64,000 nucleotides of DNA from Anaerococcus rubeinfantis. GTDB taxonomy: Bacteria > Bacillota > Clostridia > Tissierellales > Peptoniphilaceae. The notes below the pieces were generated by a model. That model ran no database searches, was not told the DNA's origin, and saw only the letters and a list, made by a program, of their open reading frames with translations. The stretch covers positions 868,001-932,000 of the forward strand of contig NZ_LN913016.1 of the NCBI RefSeq assembly GCF_001487145.1, read 5' to 3'. Positions 1 through 9,704 of the stretch are shown here, piece by piece. Each line of letters opens with the position of its first letter. Positions within the stretch are counted from its first letter, which is position 1. The translations under genes were made by a program, and so were the position numbers.

Positions 1-1680
1 AAAACAAATCTTGTAAGCTATAAGATTATCCTCTAAATCTTCTACAAAAGTCAGAACTTCTCTTATATCATCTTTTTTTACAAGCTGAAAAACCTCTAAT
101 TTTTTTCTAAGCGAAATTAAGTCTTTAACAAAATTAAAAGTTTGAAAATTATCAACTTTATCTTTCCAATCAATTCCGTTTATTGATAAAGGCGAATTGT
201 AAGAGTTACTGTTATTAGATTTTGAATTATTAAATTCCGTTCCTTCGTAGATAAATGGCTTTCCAAAAGATAAAAACAAAATCGCAAAACCCAATCTTGA
301 AATATATTCTAAATCATCATGGTCTGTCAAAGAAATTTTTAATTTATCCAGATAAATTAGATTATCATGACAGGCAAAATAATTAATTGTCTCACTGGCA
401 TTATCCACAAATCCTATTCTTTTTTCATCAAAATCAATACTTCCACTTATACCAATTTCTATTTGATTTTTTAAAGCAAAATTTCCTTGGATAAAGCCCT
501 TGGCATATCCATCATTATCGCCTTTAATAGCATTTCTAAACCTATCATTAAAAACCGCAAATCCATTTGATCTTTGACTTCCTGTTAAAATTTGTTTTTC
601 CCTTGGTAAAACCGAATCTCCACCCATCCAAGGCTCACCATAAATTATTAGATAAGGTTTAATTTTTTTAAGCTCACTAATTGCAATTTTCATTGTATCG
701 ATATCAATTAAAGCCATCAAATCAAACCTAAATCCATCTATATCATATTCCAAAACCCAGTGTTTTAATGAATCAATTATTAATTTTCTAGCAAAAGGAT
801 TTTCACTTTTAAATTCATTGCCAACGCCAGATCCATTTGAAAAACTTCCATCAGAATTTTTCCTGTGATAATAAGATGGGGCTAAAATTTCTAAATTTGA
901 ATCAATAGTTTTAAAAGTATGGTTATAAACAACATCCATAACCACATGCATACCAGCTTCATGGATTTTATTTACCATTTTTTTAAATTCAAAAATTCTA
1001 TTTTGGGGATTATATGGATTTGTTGCATATGATCCTTCAACATTAAAATACAATTCTGGATCATAGCCCCAATTATAATTATCATCATCAAAAAACTTTT
1101 CATTTTCTTCAAAGGTTGAAATAAAATCATAGACTGGCAAAAGTTGAACATGTGTAACTCCTAATTCTTTTAAATGAGATAAGCCAGTTTTTTTTCCATC
1201 AAGTTCAGTATCTTCTTCTGAAAGTCCTAAAAATTTACCCCTGTTTTTTACATTTGAATTTTTATTTGCTGTAAAATCTTTAACATTTAATTCATAAATT
1301 ATTGCTTCGTTCTCACAAATTTTTGGCGAAAACTTTTTAAAGTTTTTAGGATTTGTTTTTTCAAAATCAACTACAGAAGAAATTAGGCTATTAATTGAAG
1401 AAGCTTTAGAATAAGGATCTGTAACTTCATAAACTTCATATTTATCTTCAACTAAATAAGAATAAAAAAATCCATCCAAATCTCTTTCAATTTTACAGTA
1501 AAATATATCAAATTCTTTTTTGATCATAGAAAATTTTTCTTTTCTAACTTTTCTATAATCATCTGTAATTAATAAGTCAATTTTTTTTCTTTTTGGTGCA
1601 AAAACCCTAAATTCAGTGTAATTTTTTGTGTAGTTTGCTCCTAATTTTATATCCTTTATATCATCGTAAGTGTATGTCAT
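1..1680 (-). CDS. pulA: Type I pullulanase (glycogen debranching), 3' end cut by window edge
   Basis: This reading frame starts at the ATG at 1680 and runs off the left edge, so about 560 N-terminal residues are seen. It is a GH13 alpha-glucan debranching enzyme. Visible motifs are YNWGYDP near residue 200 (the type I pullulanase signature), DVVYNHT near 250, DGFRFDLM near 315 with the catalytic Asp, and GEPW near 350 with the acid/base Glu. It would cleave alpha-1,6 branches of glycogen or pullulan. It is the last visible gene of the glg operon, five bases after the phosphorylase-like gene, which fits glycogen breakdown. No signal peptide is seen, so it is probably cytoplasmic. GlgX is a possible alternative, but the YNWGYDP block favours pullulanase. 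Confidence 0.9.
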   Translation of the reverse strand, partial: MTYTYDDIKDIKLGANYTKNYTEFRVFAPKRKKIDLLITDDYRKVRKEKFSMIKKEFDIFYCKIERDLDGFFYSYLVEDKYEVYEVTDPYSKASSINSLISSVVDFEKTNPKNFKKFSPKICENEAIIYELNVKDFTANKNSNVKNRGKFLGLSEEDTELDGKKTGLSHLKELGVTHVQLLPVYDFISTFEENEKFFDDDNYNWGYDPELYFNVEGSYATNPYNPQNRIFEFKKMVNKIHEAGMHVVMDVVYNHTFKTIDSNLEILAPSYYHRKNSDGSFSNGSGVGNEFKSENPFARKLIIDSLKHWVLEYDIDGFRFDLMALIDIDTMKIAISELKKIKPYLIIYGEPWMGGDSVLPREKQILTGSQRSNGFAVFNDRFRNAIKGDNDGYAKGFIQGNFALKNQIEIGISGSIDFDEKRIGFVDNASETINYFACHDNLIYLDKLKISLTDHDDLEYISRLGFAILFLSFGKPFIYEGTEFNNSKSNNSNSYNSPLSINGIDWKDKVDNFQTFNFVKDLISLRKKLEVFQLVKKDDIREVLTFVEDLEDNLIAYKICF

Positions 1681-1685
1681 ATTTC

Positions 1686-3932
1686 CTATTTAAACTTTTC
1701 CAAATTTTTATCAAGATTAAATTCATTTGCCCAAAGTATATTATCAATTTCCTTATCAATCCATTTTTTCTTGTCCAAATAATCCTTAGAAATTTCAAAT
1801 CTCATATCTAGCAAAGAATCATGGTCTTTAAATATAAAAAATGAATCATTATAAGAAATCAAATAGTCATAAATATTTTTGAAGTTATATGGCAAATTAG
1901 AATAATCTTCATTAATCAAATTATCAATCGTCCTTTTGATTATATCATTTTTGTAATAGAATTCACGAGCATCATAAGTATTTTCATTTTTTATTTTTTC
2001 AATTTCTTCATAAGCTTGTCCAAAGGTATAAATTTCATTTTCCTTATCAATATTTGAAATTATCCCCCCCTTACTTGAAAGAACATTTGATAAATTAAAA
2101 ATTGAGTTTAACATATGAAAACTTTGATTATCAAATATTGGTAGACTTAAATTGCTATAAATATCGCATGCAGGATAAATTTTTCTCAACCTCTCTACAT
2201 TTGCATCTTCTATAAAAATTATCTTTAATTTCTCCTTAATTAACTTATCTTTGTCAATCATATGCTTTAAAGCTAGGATAAATTTTATAATTTCTTTAGC
2301 CATAAAATATCCATCATTTGCCTTACCTGAAAAAATATAAGTTGTTGGAGATATTAAGATATTTGAATTGTCTTTTAATTTATAATAGATGCTAGCTATA
2401 GATATAGCATTTAACAATTGTCTTTTTGCCTCGTGAAACATTGCAAGTTGCATGTCAAAAATAGAATACGGATTTACCCTATCAAACTCATTTAACTTAA
2501 ATTCTTTAATTAAATTAAGCTTGTTTTTAAATTTAACCTCTTCCATTTCATCATAAAAGGCTTTATAATTTTTGAAATTTCCTAGTTTTCTTACACTGTC
2601 TTTATTAGTAATATTTATACCATAATTTTCTAAACTTTTTTTAAACAATAAATTATTTGAATCAGAATATAAATACCTATCAACACCAAAATTTAAATAA
2701 GAAAACTTTACTCCTTCTTCCTTATAATTATCAATGAAAATTTTTGATAGATAGTAGTAGCTATCAACAAAGCAATAATTAATTCTATCGTATTTTAATT
2801 GCCCATATTCAATTATTGATAAATTTTGATTTTCTTTTACAAAATCATCTAATTTTAAAATAATATCATAAAGAGAACTATCTATTGATTTTATCATTGA
2901 AAGATCATAGGATTCTTTTGAATCAGAAGTTAATAAGAATCCTATATGAACAAATACTTTTTTACTTATTTCAATACATTCATTAATTTCAAGATTATAC
3001 CCTTGGTTTAAAGCCCTTATAAATTCAATTATTGCAAGGCTAGGATGAATATCAGCAAGAATTATTTTGATTTTGTTTTTAATGTCTTTTATATCATGAT
3101 TTTTTTTAAAATATCTTCTAAAAATATCTTGAATAGTTGAAACCGAATAAAAATATTCCTGTTTTAACCTAAAAAGCTTTCCCTCGTAAGTAGAATTATC
3201 TAAATACAAAAATTGAGTCAATGAATTATTATTTATATAATCATCGTAAGCACTTTTAAAATCGCCGCTCGATAAATTTAAGTAATCTATTTTATTAATT
3301 GATTCAGCTTTCCGCAATCTAAGTGTGTTTACAAAATTATTTTCATTATTAAAAATCGGCATATCGTAAGCTACTGCCTTTGTTTTTTTTCCTTCAATAT
3401 TTAGAATATAAGAAAAAGCTTTTTTGTGCTCCCATTTATTTCCAACAGAAAGCCATTCATTAGGATTTATAAATTGCCTTCCGTCTTTAATAACTTGCTT
3501 CATTCCTCCACTTTCATATCTAAGAGCATAAGCCATGGATTTTATTTTATTTTTACTCAACTCATTCATTAAATACCAAGAGCCTATTCCTATATCACTA
3601 TTTCCAAGACTAGCTTCCTTTTCATAATTTAGCAAATCTTCCATAGAAATATTCAATAATTTTAAACACTCATTAACTTCCTTTTTGTAATCCAAAGATT
3701 CTATAGAATTTTCAATAAATTTTCCTGGACTATATTCAAATGATAATAAGTAAACCTCTTTATTTTTAAAAGTTTTTTTTGATTTAGACCAATTTTTTCC
3801 TATATCTTGCATCAAGGCTTTCACAAGTCCATCATAAATTTCACCAAGTCTTGCATCTTCTATCTCTTTAGCATAAAAAGAATACAAAAAATTTTGTATT
3901 CTTTTTAAGATAAAATTATTATTTTTATTCAT
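1686..3932 (-). CDS. Glycogen phosphorylase homologue lacking catalytic residues (probable pseudoenzyme)
   Basis: The 748 residues align along the whole glycogen/maltodextrin phosphorylase fold: LRLKQEYFYSVSTIQDI in the middle, FSGKANDGYFMAKEIIKFI, and a normal C-terminal part with TFGQAYEEIE. Active-site blocks are replaced. The PLP-lysine block (EASGTGNMKFMLNG in active enzymes) reads IFDNQSFHMLNS around residue 599-610, with no lysine. The phosphate site KRIHEYKRQ reads AMFHEAKRQ. GNGGLGRLA reads GNSDIGIGS, and NDTHP reads ADIHP. The frame is uninterrupted and in a tight operon between glgA (one base apart) and pulA, so the gene looks maintained rather than decaying. A regulatory or glucan-binding role is inference. 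A catalytic GlgP would have to be encoded elsewhere. Confidence 0.85.
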   Translation of the reverse strand: MNKNNNFILKRIQNFLYSFYAKEIEDARLGEIYDGLVKALMQDIGKNWSKSKKTFKNKEVYLLSFEYSPGKFIENSIESLDYKKEVNECLKLLNISMEDLLNYEKEASLGNSDIGIGSWYLMNELSKNKIKSMAYALRYESGGMKQVIKDGRQFINPNEWLSVGNKWEHKKAFSYILNIEGKKTKAVAYDMPIFNNENNFVNTLRLRKAESINKIDYLNLSSGDFKSAYDDYINNNSLTQFLYLDNSTYEGKLFRLKQEYFYSVSTIQDIFRRYFKKNHDIKDIKNKIKIILADIHPSLAIIEFIRALNQGYNLEINECIEISKKVFVHIGFLLTSDSKESYDLSMIKSIDSSLYDIILKLDDFVKENQNLSIIEYGQLKYDRINYCFVDSYYYLSKIFIDNYKEEGVKFSYLNFGVDRYLYSDSNNLLFKKSLENYGINITNKDSVRKLGNFKNYKAFYDEMEEVKFKNKLNLIKEFKLNEFDRVNPYSIFDMQLAMFHEAKRQLLNAISIASIYYKLKDNSNILISPTTYIFSGKANDGYFMAKEIIKFILALKHMIDKDKLIKEKLKIIFIEDANVERLRKIYPACDIYSNLSLPIFDNQSFHMLNSIFNLSNVLSSKGGIISNIDKENEIYTFGQAYEEIEKIKNENTYDAREFYYKNDIIKRTIDNLINEDYSNLPYNFKNIYDYLISYNDSFFIFKDHDSLLDMRFEISKDYLDKKKWIDKEIDNILWANEFNLDKNLEKFK

Positions 3933-3933
3933 T

Positions 3934-5364
3934 TTATGCCTTTATATCTTCATATAATTTAATATATTTTTTTGAAGATTCTTCCCAGTCATTTTTTTCT
4001 TTCATAGCATTTTCAACAAGCTTGTTGAAGGCTTTTTTATTATTTTTATATAAATCTATAGCATTTTTACTAGCAAAAAGTAATTCATGGGCATTTATAT
4101 TTTCAAAAGAAAATCCTGTCCCTTCACCAGTATATTTATTGTAAGCATTTACCGTATCTTTTAATCCACCTGCTTCTCTGACAATTGGCAAAGATCCGTA
4201 TCTCATAGCTATCAATTGACTAATTCCACAAGGCTCAGAAATTGATGGCATCATAAATAAATCACTTGCAGCATACAACTTGTGACTTTCTTTTCCATCA
4301 TAATAAATTCTTGCAGCAACCTTGTCAGGATATTTCCACTCAAAATATTTAAACATCTCCTCGTAAGTATAATCCCCAGTTCCAAGAACAACCAGTTGTA
4401 TATCTTCTTGTAACAATTCATCTAAAATATACCTTACAAGATCAAATCCTTTCATAGAAGTTAGTCTTGAACAAATTGCAATCATTGGGACATTTTCATT
4501 TACTGGTAACCCATATTCTTTTTGAAGTTCCGTTTTGTTTTTTACTTTATCTTTTATAGATTTTAAATCATAATTTTTATAAATATTCTTGTCAGTTTTT
4601 GGATTCCAAACTTCGTAATCAATTCCATTTACAATTCCAGAAAGTTTATTTTCATACTCTCTAACTATTCCATCAAGACCTTCTCCATAAAATGGATATT
4701 TAATCTCTTGTGCATAATTACCACTAACTGTATTAAAAGCAGTTGAGTGAACAATTCCACCTTTCATAAAATTAATAGCATCAAAATATTTTAGGTCATG
4801 TTCATTGAAATAATATCCATCAAGACCAGTTAGGGTAAGATAGCCCGAATCAAAAACCCCTTGGTATTTTAGGTTATGAATTGTAAATAAGGTTCTTATA
4901 TCATCAAAATAATGATCACCTTTTCTAAAATCATTTACATAAATATTTACTAAAGCAGTATGCCAATCATTAGAATGAATTATATCTGGTTTAAAATCTA
5001 TTTCTTTACCAAGCAGGGTTGCAGCTTTTGAGAAAAATATAAATCTTTCAGCATCATCATCGTAACCATAAGCGTTTGGTCTATCAAAATATTCTAGATT
5101 GTCTATAAAATAAAATGTAACATTATCCCATTTTAAACTATAAACCCCAGCATATTGGTGTTTCCAATCAAGGTCAACGTAAAATTCTTTAATTTTTTCC
5201 ATCTTATTTTTATAAATCTGATCAATACTTGTATACAAAGGCATTACAACTCTAATATCTATACCTTTTTTTACAAGCTCCTTTGGAAGAGAACCAGCTA
5301 CATCAGCAAGTCCTCCAGTTTTTATAAAGGGATCGGCTTCACTTGTTAAAAATAATACTTTCAT
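3934..5364 (-). CDS. glgA: Glycogen synthase (ADP-glucose)
   Basis: This 476-residue GT5 glycosyltransferase has the usual family length. The N-terminal KTGGLADVAGSLP block (Lys15) binds ADP-glucose. The C-terminal domain carries the PSISEPCGISQLIAMRYG block with the conserved Glu, followed by REAGGLKDTV. It would elongate glycogen chains in the cytoplasm using ADP-glucose made by GlgC/GlgD. The gene lies ten bases after glgD and one base before the phosphorylase homologue, so it is translated from the same operon mRNA. Nothing in the sequence suggests damage. Confidence 0.96.
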   Translation of the reverse strand: MKVLFLTSEADPFIKTGGLADVAGSLPKELVKKGIDIRVVMPLYTSIDQIYKNKMEKIKEFYVDLDWKHQYAGVYSLKWDNVTFYFIDNLEYFDRPNAYGYDDDAERFIFFSKAATLLGKEIDFKPDIIHSNDWHTALVNIYVNDFRKGDHYFDDIRTLFTIHNLKYQGVFDSGYLTLTGLDGYYFNEHDLKYFDAINFMKGGIVHSTAFNTVSGNYAQEIKYPFYGEGLDGIVREYENKLSGIVNGIDYEVWNPKTDKNIYKNYDLKSIKDKVKNKTELQKEYGLPVNENVPMIAICSRLTSMKGFDLVRYILDELLQEDIQLVVLGTGDYTYEEMFKYFEWKYPDKVAARIYYDGKESHKLYAASDLFMMPSISEPCGISQLIAMRYGSLPIVREAGGLKDTVNAYNKYTGEGTGFSFENINAHELLFASKNAIDLYKNNKKAFNKLVENAMKEKNDWEESSKKYIKLYEDIKA

Positions 5365-5374
5365 TCAAATCTCC

Positions 5375-6490
5375 TTAATTAATGTGCTCTCCCTTATCTG
5401 TCAAGTAAGGATGTGTTCTATTTCCAAACAATCTTACATCTTCATGTACCTTTGTGTCTTTATCAGTAATAACATGGTTTAAAATAGCTCCCTCACCAAT
5501 TTCAGAATTTTGGAAGATAATAGAATTTTTAATTACTGCACCTTTTTTAACTGTAACACCCCTAAAAATTATAGAATTTTCAATTTCTCCTTCAATTAAA
5601 GCACCATTTGCAACCAAAGAATTTCTAACCTTTGATCCTTTTAAATATTCTGTTGAAGGTTCATCCTTGCTTTTTGTATAAACCATGCCTTGTTCATAGA
5701 AAACTTCATCAAAATAATCCCTATCCAAAAGATTAAAACTTGCCTCAAAATAGGTTAAAGTATCCATTATTACGCTCAATCTTTCTTTTGACCTATACAA
5801 ACCTAAAGTTTTCTTCTTAGGATATTTAAATAAAGCATCCAAAATATTAGTAGCATTATTTTTTTCAATTGAATATCTTAATAAATCTATGAATATATCT
5901 TTTTTAATCAAAATTGAGCCAGTAAATAAGTTGATTTCATCTTCAAGACCAAGATTTGTCCCTACACTAATTGGAATTTCCTTTTCATCAGTATTGATAA
6001 TTCTTCTATTTAAATAATATCCATAATCATCTTTTATTTTTTGAGTAAAAATTAAAGCATCAAGATCTTCATCTTTCATTTGCTCATAGGCATCTGAAAT
6101 ATTAACCTTAGAAATATACATAGGATTAGTAATATAAACATATTCACGTTTATTTTGCATAAAATGTTTCATGGTATTATAATAAGTCTCTATTTCATTA
6201 GCAAGTCTTGACCTATTATAAACTGGGGGATTTATCATCAATCCACCACTTCTTCTGTTTAATTCCCAATTCCTACCATCTCCAACATGATCAAGAGTAG
6301 ATCTTAAAGGCTCTCCACCATATAAAATTACACTTGAAATATTGTGATTAGTAATATTTGATAAGGTAAAATCTATAACCCTGTACCTACAAGCAAAAGG
6401 CAACATATAATCAGGTCTATATTTACAAAGAGTATCATAATTTTTCTCATCAAATTCTGAACTATAAATCAAAGCAAGTATATTTTGCAT
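5375..6490 (-). CDS. glgD: Glucose-1-phosphate adenylyltransferase regulatory subunit
   Basis: This 371-residue protein is a paralogue of GlgC: an N-terminal nucleotidyltransferase domain followed by a hexapeptide left-handed beta-helix (repeats such as NSIIFRGVTVKKGAVIKNSI). The N-terminus reads ALIYSSEFDEKNYDTLCKYR and lacks the glycine-rich GGxGxRL loop of GlgC, which is the mark of GlgD subunits in Firmicutes. It probably pairs with GlgC and tunes activity. It starts one base after the glgC stop and is followed by glgA after ten bases, so it belongs to the operon. Confidence 0.93.
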   Translation of the reverse strand: MQNILALIYSSEFDEKNYDTLCKYRPDYMLPFACRYRVIDFTLSNITNHNISSVILYGGEPLRSTLDHVGDGRNWELNRRSGGLMINPPVYNRSRLANEIETYYNTMKHFMQNKREYVYITNPMYISKVNISDAYEQMKDEDLDALIFTQKIKDDYGYYLNRRIINTDEKEIPISVGTNLGLEDEINLFTGSILIKKDIFIDLLRYSIEKNNATNILDALFKYPKKKTLGLYRSKERLSVIMDTLTYFEASFNLLDRDYFDEVFYEQGMVYTKSKDEPSTEYLKGSKVRNSLVANGALIEGEIENSIIFRGVTVKKGAVIKNSIIFQNSEIGEGAILNHVITDKDTKVHEDVRLFGNRTHPYLTDKGEHIN

Positions 6491-6491
6491 A

Positions 6492-7625
6492 CTAATCCTC
6501 CTCTATACCATCTTTACTTACAAGATAAACTGTTGTAGAGTTTTTATCTCCAATATTTTCATTTATTTCCATATTTTCAGTAATTACACAATTATATACC
6601 TTTACTCCCTCTTTTATAGTAACACCAGATAAAATCACGCAATTATTTACACAAGCATTTTCTTCAATTTTTACATTAGAAAATAATACAGAATTATTTA
6701 CCTCTCCATCAATAATACAACCTTCATTTATTAAGGCATCGTTTAAAACGCCATGACTTCCAACTCTATGAGGAGGTAAGTTAAGAGCAGTTGTATATAT
6801 TTTCCAAGAATCATCTTGTATATTAAGAGGATTTTCAGGATCAATCAAATCGAGATTTGCTTGCCAATAAGATTTAACAGTACCAACATCTTTCCAATAT
6901 CCATCAAATTTATAGACAAATAAATCCCTACTATTATTTAATAAATAAGGAATAATATCATGACCAAAATCATTTGTAGATTCAGAATTTTTGTGATCTT
7001 CAATCAAAGCTTCTCTCAATACTTTCCAATTGAAAATATAAATTCCCATAGAAGCAAGATTTGATTTAGGATTTTCAGGTTTTTCCTCAAATTCTACAAT
7101 CCTTCCCTCATCATCAGTATTCATTATTCCAAATCTTGATGCCTCATCCCAATCAACTTCCATAACAGCAATAGTTGCATCAGCACCTTTTTCTATATGT
7201 TCATCAAGAAGTTTAGTATAATCCATCTTATAAATATGATCACCTGAAAGAATAAGAACATATTCAGGGTCAATACTATCAAGATAATTAATATTTACAA
7301 AAATTGCTCCGGCAGTTCCTTCAAACCATTTTCCACCTTCTTCAGTATAATATGGAGTTAAAATTCTTAGACCACCAAAATTTCTATCATAATCCCAAGC
7401 TGCACCGATTCCCAAGTGCTTATTTAATAATTGTGGTTTATATTGAGTAAGTACTCCAATATCCCTAATTTCAGAATTTGTTGCATTTGATAAAGCAAAA
7501 TCAATTATTTTATATTTTCCACCAAATGGAACAACTGGTTTTGCCATTTCCTTAGTTAAGGCTTTCAACCTAGATCCTTGACCACCAGCAAGAAGCATAG
7601 CTGCAATTTTATTATTATTTCTCAT
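6492..7625 (-). CDS. glgC: Glucose-1-phosphate adenylyltransferase, catalytic subunit
   Basis: GlgC makes ADP-glucose from ATP and glucose-1-phosphate, the committed step of bacterial glycogen synthesis. The 377-residue protein has the intact loop [18 protein letters not shown] near residue 13, the GDHIYKMDY block near 128 and the EEKP sugar-phosphate block near 180, then a C-terminal beta-helix. It is the first gene of the glg operon. A GGAGG ribosome site precedes the ATG (AGGAGGACTTATG). The upstream 140 bp is shared divergently with the tmRNA promoter. I see only a weak candidate promoter for the operon itself. Confidence 0.97.
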   Translation of the reverse strand: MRNNNKIAAMLLAGGQGSRLKALTKEMAKPVVPFGGKYKIIDFALSNATNSEIRDIGVLTQYKPQLLNKHLGIGAAWDYDRNFGGLRILTPYYTEEGGKWFEGTAGAIFVNINYLDSIDPEYVLILSGDHIYKMDYTKLLDEHIEKGADATIAVMEVDWDEASRFGIMNTDDEGRIVEFEEKPENPKSNLASMGIYIFNWKVLREALIEDHKNSESTNDFGHDIIPYLLNNSRDLFVYKFDGYWKDVGTVKSYWQANLDLIDPENPLNIQDDSWKIYTTALNLPPHRVGSHGVLNDALINEGCIIDGEVNNSVLFSNVKIEENACVNNCVILSGVTIKEGVKVYNCVITENMEINENIGDKNSTTVYLVSKDGIEED

Positions 7626-7723
7626 AAGTCCTCCTATCTGTCCAAGATTTTTAATCTGAATGACTTGATATAATAATACCCAAAAAATTAAAATTTAATT
7701 CACTTAAAGGCTTTTCATAAATT

Positions 7724-7751
7724 TTGACATAAAATTAAAATTTAGTATAAT
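7724..7751 (+). promoter_or_regulatory. Promoter of the tmRNA gene
   Basis: A consensus sigma-A type promoter: TTGACA at 7724-7729, a 16-base spacer and TATAAT at 7746-7751. Transcription would begin near 7758, about nine bases before the mature tmRNA 5' end. Confidence 0.85.
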
Positions 7752-7766
7752 ATTATCATTACTTAC

Positions 7767-8121
7767 GGGGATGTTTTGGTTTCGACGTGCTTGTTAAGAT
7801 TTAAGTTGCAAGTCGTTTATCAATTCGTAAAATTGAAAATTAAATATAAAAGCAAACAATAATAGCGAAAGACAATTCGCATTAGCTGCCTAATTTAGGC
7901 AAGCAGCAAATAACGATTAGGTCACAGTAGTTGTTATTTGTTTCATAATTTATGTGGCAACTAATGCACAAAGCTTTGAGTGTATTTAGTATTATGAAGC
8001 TAGTCTAGTAAGTTATTTGTAAGTAGATAAGTGCTAGATGAAAATTAAATACTTACTAAACTTGTAGATGCTTTTATTAAAACTTGTGCGGACACGGGTT
8101 CAAATCCCGTCATCTCCACCA
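7767..8121 (+). ncRNA. ssrA: Transfer-messenger RNA
   Basis: The 5' end GGGGATG and the 3' end CATCTCCACCA form the alanyl-tRNA-like acceptor, with the T-arm GGGTTCAAATCCC just before it. The encoded CCA is present. The resume codon GCA is at 7852, and the tag frame 7852-7893 encodes ANNNSERQFALAA followed by TAA, ending in the usual ALAA degradation signal. It rescues stalled ribosomes and marks their products for proteolysis. The gene has its own promoter and a hairpin terminator. Confidence 0.98.
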
Positions 8122-8134
8122 TACATATTATAAG

Positions 8135-8162
8135 CCTTGATTTTTCAAGGTTTTATTTTTTT
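8135..8162 (+). terminator. Rho-independent terminator of tmRNA
   Basis: CCTTGA-TTTT-TCAAGG (8135-8150) is followed by a T-rich run. It lies 14 bases after the mature tmRNA end. Confidence 0.7.
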
Positions 8163-8220
8163 CTGATAACATTTTAATACTAAAAAATAAAAATTGATTT
8201 TCATAATTTTATTTTTATTA

Positions 8221-8268
8221 TTAAAAAAGACACTCAAAACAATTTTTTGTTTTTAGTGTCCTTTTTAA
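8221..8268 (-). terminator. Terminator downstream of pepD
   Basis: GACACT at 8229-8234 pairs with AGTGTC at 8255-8260, and A/T runs on both sides extend the stem. The minus strand ends in a T run. It closes the pepT-pepD unit and could also stop read-through from the tmRNA side. Confidence 0.75.
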
Positions 8269-8303
8269 ATATTCTTATATTTTAAAAATAATTTTAATAT
8301 TTT

Positions 8304-9704
8304 CTATTTTATTTCTTTTAGTAATTCTTTTAGATAATCATAAACTCTTTGTACTGATTCTATTTCTACTTTTTCTTCTGGTGAATGGGCTCCACTTATA
8401 TTTGGTCCTATTGAAATTATATCTAAATTTGGATATTTTTCGTAAAATGCACCGCATTCTAGTCCAGCGTGAATTACTATTGTGTCGAATTCTTTTCCTT
8501 CAAATTCTTTATAAACTTTTTGAGCTAGTGGTCTTAATTTTGAATCTTCTTTGTATTCCCAACCAGGATAAATTGAATCTATTGTGTAATTTATATTTAA
8601 ATCTTCTAATGTTTTCTTTATCCTATCTGATAATTCATCTAAAACGTGATTTTCTGATGATCTTAAGGAAATTTCACTTTTTACAAATCCATCTTCTTCT
8701 TTTATTAAGGCTAAGTTATCTGAAGATTCTACAGTTACTCCATCTTTCATCATTGTATTTGTTCCACAAGCTACATTTGCTATCATTTTAACTATTTTTT
8801 CTGATAATTCTTTTGAATAGCTTTTTCCGCTTGCTTCATTAATGTCAATTTTTAATTCGCCTTTTACATCTTTAAACTTATCTAAAGCTTTTTTCTTGGC
8901 TTCTTCTATTTCTTCTAGTTTTGCTCCGTAAACTTTTACGCTTCCTGATGATGGAATAATATTATCAAGGCTTCCACTTGTAAATTCTCCAATGGTTATA
9001 TCTGAATTTAAATTATCCAAAATATGTGCAAAAACTTTTATAGCATTTCCTCTGTTATCGTTGATATCCATACCAGAGTGACCACCAAGTAGACCTGAAA
9101 CTTTTATTTCAAATCCATCTTTATCTTCTTCTTTTCCGATTTTCTCAGAAATGAAAAATGTAATTCCTCCAGCCGATCCAACTGTTAGGACTCCTTCTTC
9201 TTCTGAGTCAATGTTTATTAAATATTCGCCTTCAAGAACATCGTCAGCTAAATTCAAAGCTCCTGCCATTGAAGTTTCTTCTTCTGTTGTTACCAATAAT
9301 TCAATTTGTGGTCCTACATAATTTTCATCTTCAAGTAAGCTTAATCCCATTGCTACTGCAATTCCGTTATCTGCTCCAAGTGTGGTTTTATCTGCTGTTA
9401 AATATTTTCCATCAAGTATAGGTTTTATTGGATCTTTTAAGAAATCATGGTCTGAATCATCAGTTTTTGATGCAACCATGTCCATATGTCCTTGTAAAAT
9501 TACCTTTGGTGCATTTTCATAGCCTTTTGATGCTTTTCTTTTTAATATTACGTTTAAATTTTCATCTTGGTAGGTTTCAAGATTTAATTCTTTTCCTGTT
9601 TTTACTAAAAAATCTGAAACCTCTTTTTCGTGAAAACTTGGTCTAGGGATGTCCATTAATTTTTTAAAGTAATAAAATACTCTTTGTGGTTGTAATTTTT
9701 CCAT
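8304..9704 (-). CDS. pepD: Cytosolic beta-alanyl-histidine / Xaa-His dipeptidase, M20C
   Basis: This 466-residue M20-family metallopeptidase has QGHMDMV (His73, Asp75), LGADNGIAVA (bridging Asp112) and TTEEETSMAGA near 140, the two-zinc site of the PepD (aminoacyl-histidine dipeptidase) group. A C-terminal IHAGLECG block supplies the last metal histidine and a glutamate. The start overlaps the pepT stop by one base, so the two peptidases are co-transcribed. It would hydrolyse dipeptides in the cytoplasm, in keeping with a peptide-fermenting cell. Confidence 0.94.
   Translation of the reverse strand: MEKLQPQRVFYYFKKLMDIPRPSFHEKEVSDFLVKTGKELNLETYQDENLNVILKRKASKGYENAPKVILQGHMDMVASKTDDSDHDFLKDPIKPILDGKYLTADKTTLGADNGIAVAMGLSLLEDENYVGPQIELLVTTEEETSMAGALNLADDVLEGEYLINIDSEEEGVLTVGSAGGITFFISEKIGKEEDKDGFEIKVSGLLGGHSGMDINDNRGNAIKVFAHILDNLNSDITIGEFTSGSLDNIIPSSGSVKVYGAKLEEIEEAKKKALDKFKDVKGELKIDINEASGKSYSKELSEKIVKMIANVACGTNTMMKDGVTVESSDNLALIKEEDGFVKSEISLRSSENHVLDELSDRIKKTLEDLNINYTIDSIYPGWEYKEDSKLRPLAQKVYKEFEGKEFDTIVIHAGLECGAFYEKYPNLDIISIGPNISGAHSPEEKVEIESVQRVYDYLKELLKEIK

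Noticed and set aside
8381-8791. 136-codon plus-strand open frame inside pepD
   Set aside because: It is antisense to the conserved pepD gene, leucine-rich as expected from reverse-strand codons, and has no family resemblance.
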